Numbered from the stretch's first letter, positions 48,983-58,254 are shown. The stretch: 64,000 nucleotides of DNA from PALSA-600 sp963842335 (GCA_963842335.1 CAWJGF010000001.1:1-64000); one strand, 5' to 3'. Notes: generated by a model not told the origin, from the letters alone. Translations and numbers: made by a program.

Positions 48983-51880
48983 ATGTCAGAGCCCGATACC
49001 GCCCGGTCACCCTCCCTCGAGCTCGTCTGGCAGCACGACGGCACCGCATGGGCGTTCGTGCGCGGCGCCGACGGGACGTGCGGTGACGGCGATCTGCGGC
49101 TCGGCTTGCGCGCCGAGCTGGAGCTCGAGGCGGCTGGTGGTGCGCCGTTCCTGGCGCGCCGCATCGGGATTCCCGAGCTGGTGGAGCTGGCCGACGGGCC
49201 GCCCGGCGACCTGGCACTCGGCGACACCGCGCGCTGCGTTCTCGCCCTCGTGACGCTTGCACGCCGCACCGTCTCGGAGGGCCTCGTGCATCCCCAGCTC
49301 GCACGCGGCGGCTCCAGCTGGTTCGCGTTCTGGGGCGCAACGCTCGACGAGAGCCTTCAGACAGAGTTGAACGGGATCGCCGCTGCGCTCCCGCCGGTCT
49401 GCGCGGAGTTCTTCCTCGGCGACAAGGTCGCCGCCGCGAACGGCCTCTACCCACATCTCGTCGACCGGATCGCGCGCAACCGTCTGCACGAGGCAGGGCT
49501 GCAGCTCGGCAACGCTCTGCGCATCGGCCGCTCGCCCGCACTCGAGTCGTTCCTCAGCGGCCTCTCGGCGCCCGATCCGGAGCTGCCCGCGGCCTACAGC
49601 TATGCGACCCTTGCCGGTCGCATCTCGCGCTGGGTCGACGAGGGCCTCGGGCAGATCAAGGAGGCGCACTGGCAGGTCGGTCTGCATCTCGACGAGCGCG
49701 CCGCCGACGGCGATCTCGCGCTGGAGCTGTGGCTGCATGCCGAGGATGACCCGACACTCAGCCTGCCGGTGGAGCTTCTCTGGCGCGGCGGGGAGGACGG
49801 GTTCGCGTTCGTGCGCGCGAGCGATCCGTACGAGGATCTCGCGCTGCAACTCGAGGAGCTCGCACCGTTGCTCGCGGAGCACGGGATCGAGTTCGACGAG
49901 GACGAGCCCTGGTCTGTCGTCCTCGACGCCGACGCCGTAACGTCGTTCCTGCGCGAGCTGATGCCCTCTCTCGAGGAGCTGGGCGTGCCGGTGCTCTTAC
50001 CGTCGGCGTGGGTGCGCTCGTCGCGCACGCTGCGGGCGAACCTGAAGGCGTCGGCCGAGTATCGTCCGGCGAGCGGTCTCCTCTCCACTGCGGAGCTCGC
50101 GACGTTCGACTGGCGGGTCGCGGTCGGCGACGTCGAATTGAGCGATGAGGAGTTGCACGCGCTCGCGGAAGCGAAGACGCCGGTGGTACGCGTCGCAGGC
50201 CGGTGGCACGCACTGCGGCACTCGGATGTCGAGCGCGCGGTGAAGTTTCTCGAGCGGCGCCGGGCCAGCGCGGGGATCGTCGACCTCGTTCGCGCCGTGT
50301 CTGGTCTCGAGACCGATGACTATGGGCTCGAACTGGGCGACGTCTCGCTCGACCAGTCGCTCACGGATCTCCTCGACGGGGACGCGCGCTTCAAGCCGCT
50401 GCCGACGCCGGCCGGCATGTCGCTCCAGCTCTTCCCCTTCCAGGAGCGCGGGCACGGCTGGCTGCGCCTGCTGGGTGACCTCGGGATCGGCGCGATCCTG
50501 GCCGATGACATGGGGCTCGGGAAGACGGTGCAGGCGATCGCGATGCTCGTGTCGGAGCGGGAGGAGTACGGGCGAGAAGCGTTCGGCCCGACGCTCGTCG
50601 TCTGTCCGATGAGCGTGGCACGGCAGTGGGTGAAGGAAGCGGAACGGTTCGCGCCGGAACTGCGGGTGCACCTGCATCACGGCAGCGACCGCCTGGCGGA
50701 CGATGCACTACTCGTCGCGGTGGGCAACGTGGACGTGGTGGTCACGTCGTACGACATCGTCACGCGCGACCTCGAGACGCTGCAGCGCGTGGCGTGGGAC
50801 AGGCTGTTGATGGACGAGGCACAGGACGTGAAGAACCCTGCGACGAAGCGCGCGCGGTCGCTTCGGTTGCTGCGCGCGCGGAGGCGCGTCGCGATGACGG
50901 GCACGCCGATCGAGAACCACCTCGGCGAGCTGTGGGCTTTGATGGACATCCTCAACCCGGGCTTGCTCGGCTCGCGCGATGCGTTTTCGCGAACGTTCAC
51001 GAATCCGATCCAGCTGGGGAACGACGAGGCCGCGCTCGAGCGGCTTCGGTCGATCGTGCAGCCGTTCATCCTGCGGCGGGCGAAGGATGCGCCGGAGGTG
51101 GAGCTCGACCTGCCGCCGATCACGGTCGAGAAGGACTACTGCCGGCTGACGGTCGAGCAGGCGAGCCTGTATCAGGCGACGGTCGACAACTGGCTCCCGC
51201 GGGTGGAGGCGCACGAGGACCGGTTCGGCCGCCGCGGTGCGGTGCTCGCGATGCTGGGGCACCTGAAGCAGGTGTGCAACCACCCCGAGATGCTGGTGCA
51301 CACGGGTGCGCCGCTCGACGGCCGGTCGGGCAAGCTCGAGCGGCTCGTCGAGCTCTTGCGCGAGATGCCGGCGAACGACAAGGCGCTCGTCTTCACGCAG
51401 TACCCGAGCTTCGACCGCCTGGTGCCGTACCTGGCGGAACGGCTCGGCCGACGGGTGGGCTTCTTCCACGGCCGGCTGAACGCGAAGCAGCGGGAGGAGC
51501 TGTTGACCGCGTTCGCCGGCGACGACGGCCCGTCGTTGCTCGTCATCTCGATCCGAGCCGGCGGCCGGGGCCTCAACCTGCCGGCGGCCAACCACGTCTT
51601 CCACTTCGACCGCTGGTGGAACCCGGCGGTCGAGCAGCAGGCAACCGATCGTGTGCACAGGTTGGGACAGCGCAAGCCGGTCTTCGTGCACAGCCTGATC
51701 TGTCTCGGCACGCTCGAGGAGCGAATCGACCAGCTGCTCGACTCGAAGCGCGAGCTGGTCGAGAAGGTGATGGCCGGCCGTTCGGAGGACTGGCTCGGCG
51801 ATCTCGACCTGGGCGCGATCCGCGCCGCCGTGGCTCTCTCGCCGGAGTCGGTCGATGACGCCGTGAAGGATGCGGCCTAA
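48983..51880 (+). CDS. SNF2/Rad54-family helicase
   Basis: 965 residues. Residues 1-460 are an N-terminal region including the SNF2_assoc/DUF3670-like segment (AGLLSTAELATFDWRVAVGD). The motor follows: LFPFQERGHGWLRLL, Walker A ADDMGLGKTVQAIAML, TSYDIVTRDLE, DEAQ box LLMDEAQDVKN, AMTGTPIENHLGELW and motif VI HFDRWWNPAVEQQATDR with HRLGQ. It is the HepA/YwqA-type bacterial SNF2 paired with SWIM proteins. ATG 48983 has GGAGG 6 nt upstream. Stop and the next ATG are adjacent. Confidence 0.94.
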   Translation: MSEPDTARSPSLELVWQHDGTAWAFVRGADGTCGDGDLRLGLRAELELEAAGGAPFLARRIGIPELVELADGPPGDLALGDTARCVLALVTLARRTVSEGLVHPQLARGGSSWFAFWGATLDESLQTELNGIAAALPPVCAEFFLGDKVAAANGLYPHLVDRIARNRLHEAGLQLGNALRIGRSPALESFLSGLSAPDPELPAAYSYATLAGRISRWVDEGLGQIKEAHWQVGLHLDERAADGDLALELWLHAEDDPTLSLPVELLWRGGEDGFAFVRASDPYEDLALQLEELAPLLAEHGIEFDEDEPWSVVLDADAVTSFLRELMPSLEELGVPVLLPSAWVRSSRTLRANLKASAEYRPASGLLSTAELATFDWRVAVGDVELSDEELHALAEAKTPVVRVAGRWHALRHSDVERAVKFLERRRASAGIVDLVRAVSGLETDDYGLELGDVSLDQSLTDLLDGDARFKPLPTPAGMSLQLFPFQERGHGWLRLLGDLGIGAILADDMGLGKTVQAIAMLVSEREEYGREAFGPTLVVCPMSVARQWVKEAERFAPELRVHLHHGSDRLADDALLVAVGNVDVVVTSYDIVTRDLETLQRVAWDRLLMDEAQDVKNPATKRARSLRLLRARRRVAMTGTPIENHLGELWALMDILNPGLLGSRDAFSRTFTNPIQLGNDEAALERLRSIVQPFILRRAKDAPEVELDLPPITVEKDYCRLTVEQASLYQATVDNWLPRVEAHEDRFGRRGAVLAMLGHLKQVCNHPEMLVHTGAPLDGRSGKLERLVELLREMPANDKALVFTQYPSFDRLVPYLAERLGRRVGFFHGRLNAKQREELLTAFAGDDGPSLLVISIRAGGRGLNLPAANHVFHFDRWWNPAVEQQATDRVHRLGQRKPVFVHSLICLGTLEERIDQLLDSKRELVEKVMAGRSEDWLGDLDLGAIRAAVALSPESVDDAVKDAA

Positions 51881-52540
51881 ATGGGCCCGTGGTCGAGGTC
51901 GTTCGTGTCGGCGGTCGTCGCCCGCACGGAGCGCCCGTCGGAGGAGGTGCTCGCCGACGTGCGCGACCTGACGGTCGACGTGGGAGTGATCCGCTTCCAG
52001 GTCGGCGAGTGCACGGTCACCCTGAGCGCCGACCCGGTCCCGCCCCGCATCTGGGCGGCGATGACGCGCTTCGCCCGAGGACGCGGCCCGTTGGAGGAAG
52101 CTGTCGCCGGCCGAGTCCAGTCGGTCCACCTCGAGCACCTGATGGCGGAGGACTGGGGCGAGCCCCTCGTCCCGCGGGCGCGCTCGATCGCCCGCGCCTG
52201 CACGTGCGACGATGACGCTGTGTGCGAGCACATCGTCGCAGTCACCTTCGCGTTCGCGGATCTGGTCGACGACGACCCGGCCGTTCTCCTGCGGTGGCGC
52301 GGCTGTATCGACGATCCCCCGGCAGTCGAAGCCCAGCCGGTCGTGCAGGAGAAAAGGCGACCGGAAGATGCGTGGAACGGCGGCGCACTCCCTGACCCGC
52401 GGGAGCCACGCGTGGTGACCCCCGGAGCCGTCCTGAAGCGGCTCGGGCCGAGTCAGGTTCGCGTCGGCGATGAAGACCTGAGCGACGTGCTGATCCGGGC
52501 GTACGCGCACCTCGGCTCGTCCGGCGGCGCCTCGAGGTAG
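51881..52540 (+). CDS. SWIM zinc-finger protein, SNF2 partner
   Basis: 219 residues. A SWIM finger (CxC...CxH) is at ARACTCDDDAVCEHIVAV, near residue 110. The N-terminal DVRDLTVDVGVIRFQVGE is the usual beta region. The C-terminus (RLGPSQVRVGDEDLSDVLIRAYAHL) is typical of proteins encoded next to SNF2 helicases in bacteria. It may bind DNA or the helicase. The ATG immediately follows the SNF2 TAA stop with no spacer. Confidence 0.88.
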   Translation: MGPWSRSFVSAVVARTERPSEEVLADVRDLTVDVGVIRFQVGECTVTLSADPVPPRIWAAMTRFARGRGPLEEAVAGRVQSVHLEHLMAEDWGEPLVPRARSIARACTCDDDAVCEHIVAVTFAFADLVDDDPAVLLRWRGCIDDPPAVEAQPVVQEKRRPEDAWNGGALPDPREPRVVTPGAVLKRLGPSQVRVGDEDLSDVLIRAYAHLGSSGGASR

Positions 52541-52541
52541 C

Positions 52542-53765
52542 TCAAGCCCCTGCGGGCGAGTCAAGAACGGGCCGGAAGCCGTGGATCGTCGCGTGCTGGA
52601 CACGCCAGCCGCTCACGCCTCGGCGGTCGAGGTTCACGAGCAGGATCCCGGTGCGCTCGGTGTCCGGCGAGTGAGCCGGAAAGACGAAGTTGCCGAGCGT
52701 CCACGCGACGACGCTTCGGCGCGACGCGGTCTCGACGCCTCCGAAGACATGCGGGTGCGCGCCGAGCACGACCTGCGCGCCTGCGCCGAGCGCGACAGCC
52801 GCGAGCTCTCGTTGGCGGGCAGACGGCTCCGGGTGGAGCTCGGTGCCCCAGTGGAACCAGACGACGACGACGTCGGCGCGGTGCCGTGCGCCGCGGACCG
52901 CCGCGGCGATGACCGCGGGATCGGCTGCGGCGGTCCCCGGCGTCCGGAGGCCGGCGTTGAACCCGTAGGGGTTGACATCCGAGAAGCCGAGGAAGGCGAC
53001 GCGCAGGCCGCCAACAGTGGCGATCGCGGGGCGCACCGCCTCGCTGGCATTTCGGCCGCCGCCGACGACGAGCAGCCCGGCGGCCCGTCCGTAGCGAACT
53101 GTGTCGAGTAGCGCCTCCGAGCCGAAGTCACCGGAGTGGTTGTTGGCGACCGTCACGACGTCGAGCCCCCCGGCGGCGCGCGCGCCGTGCAGCAACGCAG
53201 GCACGCCGCGGAAATGGAACTCCTTGTCCGGCACCGCGGTCCCGCGCGTGGAGATCGCGCCCTCGAGGTTCGCCGTCGCGAGATCCGCGTTGCGCAGGAC
53301 CGGCCCGACGCTCGTCCAGGGGTACGCTGCGCCCAGCGTCGCGACGCTGGCGCCGACCTCCTCGCCGCTCGTGACGTCGCCCACCGCGGCGAGCGTCACC
53401 GGACGCGTGGTCAGGACGCCGACCCGTTTGACCCGGCTGTCGCTCGCGACTGCGACCGTGGAGCGACCCGGCGGCGGGGCGACAAAGGCGATGCGAAAGC
53501 GACCGAGGCGGCCCGAGGTGGTGCGCCCCGCGACGGACCCTCGCACCAGAACGTGCACCGGCCGGTCGCTACCCGCGAATCCGGAGACGACGATTCGCAC
53601 GCCCGGCGCCGCCCAGGTGGGGAGGCGTGAGGAGACCGTCACCTGCGCGGTCGCGTGCCGCCGCGTGGAGCCGGGCGCGCTGGCCGCAGAGCCGGCCAGC
53701 TGCACCGCGAAGACCGCGAGCGCGATCGTTCCGAGGATCGCCCCAAGGGCGACTGCGCGCGACAC
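52542..53765 (-). CDS. Secreted CapA-family (PGA_cap) metallophosphatase-like protein
   Basis: 407 residues. Signal anchor (residues 6-30), an Ig-like beta region (about 40-120), then a CapA/PgsA-type calcineurin fold: LAAVGDVTSGEEVG, ADLATANLEGAIS, VVTVANNHSGDFG, VVVWFHWGTELHPEPS and VVLGAHPHVFGGVE. CapA proteins take part in poly-gamma-glutamate or capsule synthesis; no capB/capC genes are near, so the role here is unknown. GTG start. Convergent with the SWIM gene (1 nt). Confidence 0.9.
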   Translation of the reverse strand: MSRAVALGAILGTIALAVFAVQLAGSAASAPGSTRRHATAQVTVSSRLPTWAAPGVRIVVSGFAGSDRPVHVLVRGSVAGRTTSGRLGRFRIAFVAPPPGRSTVAVASDSRVKRVGVLTTRPVTLAAVGDVTSGEEVGASVATLGAAYPWTSVGPVLRNADLATANLEGAISTRGTAVPDKEFHFRGVPALLHGARAAGGLDVVTVANNHSGDFGSEALLDTVRYGRAAGLLVVGGGRNASEAVRPAIATVGGLRVAFLGFSDVNPYGFNAGLRTPGTAAADPAVIAAAVRGARHRADVVVVWFHWGTELHPEPSARQRELAAVALGAGAQVVLGAHPHVFGGVETASRRSVVAWTLGNFVFPAHSPDTERTGILLVNLDRRGVSGWRVQHATIHGFRPVLDSPAGA

Positions 53766-53816
53766 GGAGACACACTTCGGGCGCGGACAGGTGGTTCCTT
53801 GCCTGCTCGCGTTCCG

Positions 53817-53822
53817 TAGGAT
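53817..53822 (+). promoter_or_regulatory. Leaderless-type -10 box TAGGAT
   Basis: TAGGAT lies exactly 8 nt before the ATG at 53831; no ribosome binding site between. Confidence 0.45.
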
Positions 53823-53830
53823 CGCCCTGG

Positions 53831-54937
53831 ATGCAGATCAGAGCCGCCGTCCTCGAGGAGTTCGGAGCCCCGCTCACCGTGCAGCAGGTCGAGCTCGCCG
53901 AGCCGCGCGCCGGCGAGGTGCTCGTGCGCCTGGTGGCCTGCGGTGTGTGTCACACAGACCTTTACACGGCCTCGGGCGCCGATCCGTCCGGCTACGCGCC
54001 GACCGTGCTGGGGCACGAAGGCGCCGGCGTCGTCGAGCAGATCGGTGAGGGTGTCGGTTCGCTCGCGATCGGTGACCACGTGGTGACGCTCTTCTCACCG
54101 CAGTGCCGGGAGTGCATCCACTGTCTGAGCGACCGCACCAACCTGTGCCTCGCGATCCGCGAGCAGCAGAACAAGGGCTACCTGCCCGACGGCACGACCC
54201 GGCTCTCGCTCGACGGCCGGCCGGTGCGGCATTTCATGGGCACGTCGACGTTCGCGGAGTACACCGTCATGCCCGAGATCGCGCTCGCGAAGGTCAACCC
54301 TGAAGCTCCACTCGAGGGTGCCGCCCTGTTCGCCTGCGGGCTTTCGACCGGGATCGGCGCGGCGATGAACACGGCGAGGGTCGAGGCGGGCTCGACCTGC
54401 GTCGTCTTCGGTGCCGGCATGGTCGGCCTCGGCGCCGTGATCGGCTGCCGCCTGCAGGGCGCCGAACGGATCGTCTGCGTCGACCTCTCGGAAGGGCGCC
54501 TGGGCCTTGCGCGTGCGCACGGCGCGACCGAGACGATGCTCGGCGGGCCTGACACGGTCGAGCAGATCCTCGAGTCGACCGGAGGATTCGGCGCGGACCA
54601 CACCTTCGAGGCAACCGGCAACGTCGCCGTGATGCGCCAGGCCGTCGAGTCGGCGCGGATGGGGTGGGGCCTCTGCACCGTCGCCGGGGTAGCCGGGAAA
54701 GGCGAGACGCTCGACATCGTGCCTCGCTACCTGATCACCGGTCGCCGTGTCGCCGGATCGTCGTTCGGCGGCGTCAAGGGACGCGACGGCGTGCCGCAGC
54801 TCGTCGAGCGCTGGCTCGCGGGCGAAATCGACGTCGAGTCGTTCATCTCGCACCGTCTGTCTCTCGACGAGGTGAATCGCGGCTTCGAGTTGATGGAGGC
54901 GCAGGACGGCATCCGGAGCGTGATCGAGTTCACGTGA
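53831..54937 (+). CDS. Class III-type zinc alcohol dehydrogenase, probably mycothiol-dependent formaldehyde dehydrogenase
   Basis: 368 residues. Catalytic zinc in ACGVCHTDLYTASG and LGHEGAGVVEQIGEGV; structural zinc in SPQCRECIHCLSDRTNLC (four Cys); Rossmann loop CVVFGAGMVGLGAVIG; C-terminal SSFGGVKGRDGVPQLVE and LDEVNRGFELMEAQDGIRSVI. Resembles S-(hydroxymethyl)glutathione/mycothiol dehydrogenases (AdhC/MscR). The MBL-fold gene overlapping by 4 nt is the usual companion of mscR in Actinobacteria, which makes formaldehyde or S-nitrosothiol detoxification the best guess. Confidence 0.9.
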   Translation: MQIRAAVLEEFGAPLTVQQVELAEPRAGEVLVRLVACGVCHTDLYTASGADPSGYAPTVLGHEGAGVVEQIGEGVGSLAIGDHVVTLFSPQCRECIHCLSDRTNLCLAIREQQNKGYLPDGTTRLSLDGRPVRHFMGTSTFAEYTVMPEIALAKVNPEAPLEGAALFACGLSTGIGAAMNTARVEAGSTCVVFGAGMVGLGAVIGCRLQGAERIVCVDLSEGRLGLARAHGATETMLGGPDTVEQILESTGGFGADHTFEATGNVAVMRQAVESARMGWGLCTVAGVAGKGETLDIVPRYLITGRRVAGSSFGGVKGRDGVPQLVERWLAGEIDVESFISHRLSLDEVNRGFELMEAQDGIRSVIEFT

Positions 54938-55671
54938 TCCTCGAACGTGTCGAGCATCCGACGTGGACGTCGAACGCCTACCTTCTCGCAGACGGCGAGG
55001 GAGGCCACGGCGTGCTCGTCGACTCAAACGGGGTCGAGGAGCCGCTGCTCGCGCGGATCGAGGCGAGCAAGATCACGATCACGCATGTGCTCGTCACCCA
55101 TCAGCACGGCGACCATGTGGTCGACGTCGCCGGCCTTGCCCGGCGCTTCGAAGTCGCGGTGGTCGGCAGTAGGCTGACGAAGGAGGCCGGCGTCCCGATC
55201 GACGAGACGATCGGCGACGGCGATGTCGTCCGCTCGGGCGAGCTCGAGATCGCGGCGATCGCGACGCCGGGCCATTGCCCGGATCACCTCGCGCTGCTCG
55301 TCAGCGGCACGGACTGTCTCACCGCCGACTGTCTCTTCAAGGGAACGGTAGGCGGAACGGGCGGCGGAGGCCCGACCGGCTACGCCGACCAGGTCAACTC
55401 GATCATGAACCGGCTGATGAGCCTGCCGCCCGAAACCCGCATCCACCCGGGCCATACCCTGCCTTCGACGGTGGGCGCCGAATGGGAGGGAAACCCGTTC
55501 ATTCGCATCTGGCGCGGAGTCGACCCGGAGGGCACCGAGCCCTGCCGGGTGCGCGGTCAGGCGGCGACCCTGATCCTCTTCGGGCCCGACTACGACGGGA
55601 CTCACAAGGCGTGGGTTCGCTATCCGGACGGGCGCGACGCCATCGTGGGAGGGAGCCAGATCGAGCGCTGA
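54934..55671 (+). CDS. MBL-fold metallohydrolase (companion of mycothiol-type formaldehyde dehydrogenase)
   Basis: 245 residues. Metal motif THQHGDHVVDVAGLA (HxHxDH complete), GHCPDHLALL and the late HPGHTL. Starts with EHPTWTSNAYLL. Glyoxalase II-like family. GTG start in GTGA overlap with the dehydrogenase. Would hydrolyse a thioester, perhaps S-formyl-mycothiol, but that is inferred from pairing only. Confidence 0.86.
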   Translation: MILERVEHPTWTSNAYLLADGEGGHGVLVDSNGVEEPLLARIEASKITITHVLVTHQHGDHVVDVAGLARRFEVAVVGSRLTKEAGVPIDETIGDGDVVRSGELEIAAIATPGHCPDHLALLVSGTDCLTADCLFKGTVGGTGGGGPTGYADQVNSIMNRLMSLPPETRIHPGHTLPSTVGAEWEGNPFIRIWRGVDPEGTEPCRVRGQAATLILFGPDYDGTHKAWVRYPDGRDAIVGGSQIER

Positions 55672-55775
55672 GATCACCCTCGCGAACAAGGAACCCGGCG
55701 CCCGGCGACGAAATCGCGGCGCTCCCGGCTCGATATGGAACACTGGTGGCGGGAAGAGGGGGGCCCGTCGGTCAG

Positions 55776-55781
55776 TACGAT
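55776..55781 (+). promoter_or_regulatory. -10 box TACGAT, leadered
   Basis: TACGAT 21 nt upstream of the ATG at 55803, with GGAAAGGAA between them as ribosome site; a leadered promoter for the secreted protein and the two-component genes behind it. Confidence 0.35.
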
Positions 55782-55802
55782 CGCGCGACGGAAAGGAATC
55801 CC

Positions 55803-56267
55803 ATGATTCGTGGAAAGCGCTTTGCCATGGCGCTGCTCGGCGCGACGTGTGGCTGGATCGCCCTTGCGTCGACCGGGGGCGCAGCCGGCTCCACAGGGCC
55901 GGCGCAGATTCGCATCACCGATATTCAGCTCTCGGACCGCGTCGCGAGGCCCGCGAACGGCGGCCGCGCCGGGACGATCGAGACGATCAGGCAGCAGCTC
56001 TACAACCCGAGCCTCTCGAGGCATCCGATCGGTCGCAGCCTCATCGTGTGCACGTCGTCCGACGGTCGAGACCGGATGTGCACGGGCAGCTACATCCTTC
56101 CCAAGGGATCGCTCGTCGTCAGCGGCTCGCTGCAATCACGACTCCTGTATGAGCTCCCTGTCGTGGGTGGCACGGGCCTCTTCGACAATGCTCGCGGGTC
56201 ACTCACCGTGACCGCGACGCATCTCCGGCCGCGGCACGAGGTGCTCGTCTTCCGGTTGGTCGGGTGA
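55803..56267 (+). CDS. Secreted allene-oxide-cyclase/dirigent-like barrel protein
   Basis: 154 residues. Signal peptide (about residues 1-28). The mature part is an eight-stranded-barrel pattern like allene oxide cyclase/dirigent proteins: LSRHPIGRSLIVCTSSDGRDR, MCTGSYILPKGSLVVSGSL, YELPVVGGTGLFDNARGSLTV. Bacterial members are exported with unknown ligand. The last codons overlap the response regulator start (GTGA), so it is expressed with a two-component system and may be the sensed or controlled envelope factor. Confidence 0.75.
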   Translation: MIRGKRFAMALLGATCGWIALASTGGAAGSTGPAQIRITDIQLSDRVARPANGGRAGTIETIRQQLYNPSLSRHPIGRSLIVCTSSDGRDRMCTGSYILPKGSLVVSGSLQSRLLYELPVVGGTGLFDNARGSLTVTATHLRPRHEVLVFRLVG

Positions 56268-56656
56268 CGGCGGAGGCGCTCGATGCACGCCCGCGTGTTC
56301 TGGTCGTCGACGACGAGGCGTCGCTGCGGGAGTTGATCGTCGTCACGCTCGGTGACGACTTTCGCTGTGAGGAGGCCGTCGACGGCGAGACCGCTCTCGC
56401 CCGGATCAAGGAAGAACCGCCCGATCTCGTCTTCCTCGACGTGATGCTCCCAGGCATCAGCGGGATCGACGTCCTCGGCGCGGTGCGCGAGGATCCTGCG
56501 CTGGGCAACGTCGCGGTCGTCGTCGTCTCGGCGTGGCAAGGCCCGGACGACGTCGCGGCCGCGCTCAAGAGCGGCGCCGACGGCTTCCTCGAGAAGCCGT
56601 TTCTGGTCGACGACCTGGCGTCGCTCGCGCGCGATCTGGCCGGCCGACACAGATGA
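56264..56656 (+). CDS. Single-domain response regulator (REC only)
   Basis: 130 residues, receiver domain only. VLVVDDEASLRELI (acidic pair), phospho-acceptor Asp59 in LVFLDVMLPGISG, VVSAWQ (Thr/Ser switch) and Lys of FLEKPF. No output domain, so it acts by protein contacts or phosphotransfer. Overlaps the upstream secreted protein and the downstream kinase by 4 nt each. Confidence 0.92.
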   Translation: MTAEALDARPRVLVVDDEASLRELIVVTLGDDFRCEEAVDGETALARIKEEPPDLVFLDVMLPGISGIDVLGAVREDPALGNVAVVVVSAWQGPDDVAAALKSGADGFLEKPFLVDDLASLARDLAGRHR

Positions 56657-58221
56657 GACCCGTCTCACTCGTCCGCAGGGTGATCTTTCTGGCTGTGGGG
56701 ATCGCACTGCTCGTGGGAGTGGCATTCGCGGCCGCGCTGATCGCAATCCTCTCGCTGCGGCACGCCGATGCCAGGGAATCGCGCTCGAAAGACGTTACGG
56801 CCGCCACACTCCGCATCCGTGCCGTCTCGTCCGACCTCGACTCCGCCCTGCGCGGCTACGTCCTCTCGGGCGACAACCGGTTCCTCGTGCTGTTCGATGC
56901 CTCACGAGCCCGGGTGCCCAAGGAGACCGGCGTCCTGCAGGCCCTCGTCCACGACGACATTCCGCAGAGTCGCCGTTCACTGCGGGTCCGGGAACAACTC
57001 CACGGCTACCTGCGCGACTACGCCGACAACCTGATCACGATCGCGCAGATCTCCCGGTCGACGGCGCGTGGGCAGGCAGCAGGGGAAGAGGACAAGCGCC
57101 GCACCAAGGAGATCAAGGCCACGCTCAGCCAGATCCTCGCCGTCGAGGACAGCCGCGCGCAGAAGGCGTCCGCACACGCGCGCTCCGTCACCAAGTTCGC
57201 GATCGTCGTCGGTGTGGTGTCACTCGCCGTCTCCACCGCGCTCATCTTGCTCTTCGGCGCGTGGGTTGCCCGGGACGTTGCCGGGCCGGTGCGCCGGCTC
57301 GCCGGGGCTGCCGCTGACGTTGCCGGCGGCGACCTCGCGGTTCGGATCGACGAGGCCGGCGGCGCCGCAGAGGTCGGTGCGCTCGTGAGCGCCTTCAACT
57401 CGATGACCCGATCACTCGAGCTGGCCCGACGAGAGTTGCTCACCCAGAACGAGCAGCTGCGCGAGGGCGAGCGCCACAAGCGCGATCTCATCAGCATGGT
57501 GTCGCACGAGCTGCGCACTCCGCTCGCCTCGGTGCTCGGGTTCACCTCGCTCCTTCTGCAGCGCGACTTTCCCCCCGAGGAGCAGCGGCGGTACCTCGAG
57601 ATTGTCGACACACAAGCGCGGCGCCTCGCCGCCCTCGCCGGAGATTTCCTCGACGTGCAGCTGCTCGACGGTGGCGCGCTGATGCTCGTCCGGACGCCGT
57701 TCGATCTCGTCGAGCTCGTGCGGGAGCAGGTGCAACTGTTCTTCCTCCAGCTCACGACGCATCGCCTGGTGATCGACGTGCCGGACACGCCGCTCATCAT
57801 CGACGGCGATCGAGACCGGATGTCGCAGGTTGTCGGGAACCTGCTCTCGAACGCCATCAAGTACTCGCCCGACGGCGGAAAGGTGCGGGTCTCCGCGCGG
57901 CGCAGCGGGTCTGATGCCGTGATCGCCGTCTCCGACGAGGGCGTCGGAATCATGCCCGAGGACACCGAGCGCATCTTCGAGAAGTTCTATCGCTCGGCCG
58001 AGGCGACGAAGACCGTCGGTGGGACTGGTCTCGGGCTGGCGGTCGCACGCGAGATCGTCACGTCACACGGCGGGACGCTCGAGGTCGAGTCCACCCCGGG
58101 TGAGGGGTCGACCTTCGTTGTGGCGATGCCTCTGCTCGCACCGCCGCCCGGGCGCAGCGGCCCGCGAGAACGCACGCCTGTGGACGAATCGTCACACGAG
58201 ACTGTCCAAAAGAGCCGATGA
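56653..58221 (+). CDS. CHASE3-HAMP sensor histidine kinase
   Basis: 522 residues. TM1 about 10-32, CHASE3-like extracytoplasmic helical domain (SSDLDSALRGYVLSGDNRFL, residues 55-170), TM2 about 185-205, HAMP, coiled coil (ELARRELLTQNEQLREGE), HisKA with the phospho-His near residue 283 in LISMVSHELRTPLASVLGF, and a full HATPase (NLLSNAIKYSPDGGKV, DEGVGIMPEDTERIFEKF, GGTGLGLAVAREIV). The ATG overlaps the regulator stop (ATGA). CHASE3 senses an unknown extracellular signal. Confidence 0.95.
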   Translation: MRPVSLVRRVIFLAVGIALLVGVAFAAALIAILSLRHADARESRSKDVTAATLRIRAVSSDLDSALRGYVLSGDNRFLVLFDASRARVPKETGVLQALVHDDIPQSRRSLRVREQLHGYLRDYADNLITIAQISRSTARGQAAGEEDKRRTKEIKATLSQILAVEDSRAQKASAHARSVTKFAIVVGVVSLAVSTALILLFGAWVARDVAGPVRRLAGAAADVAGGDLAVRIDEAGGAAEVGALVSAFNSMTRSLELARRELLTQNEQLREGERHKRDLISMVSHELRTPLASVLGFTSLLLQRDFPPEEQRRYLEIVDTQARRLAALAGDFLDVQLLDGGALMLVRTPFDLVELVREQVQLFFLQLTTHRLVIDVPDTPLIIDGDRDRMSQVVGNLLSNAIKYSPDGGKVRVSARRSGSDAVIAVSDEGVGIMPEDTERIFEKFYRSAEATKTVGGTGLGLAVAREIVTSHGGTLEVESTPGEGSTFVVAMPLLAPPPGRSGPRERTPVDESSHETVQKSR

Positions 58222-58254
58222 CAACGGCGGTGTGAGCCGCTTTCATTGTCGCCG

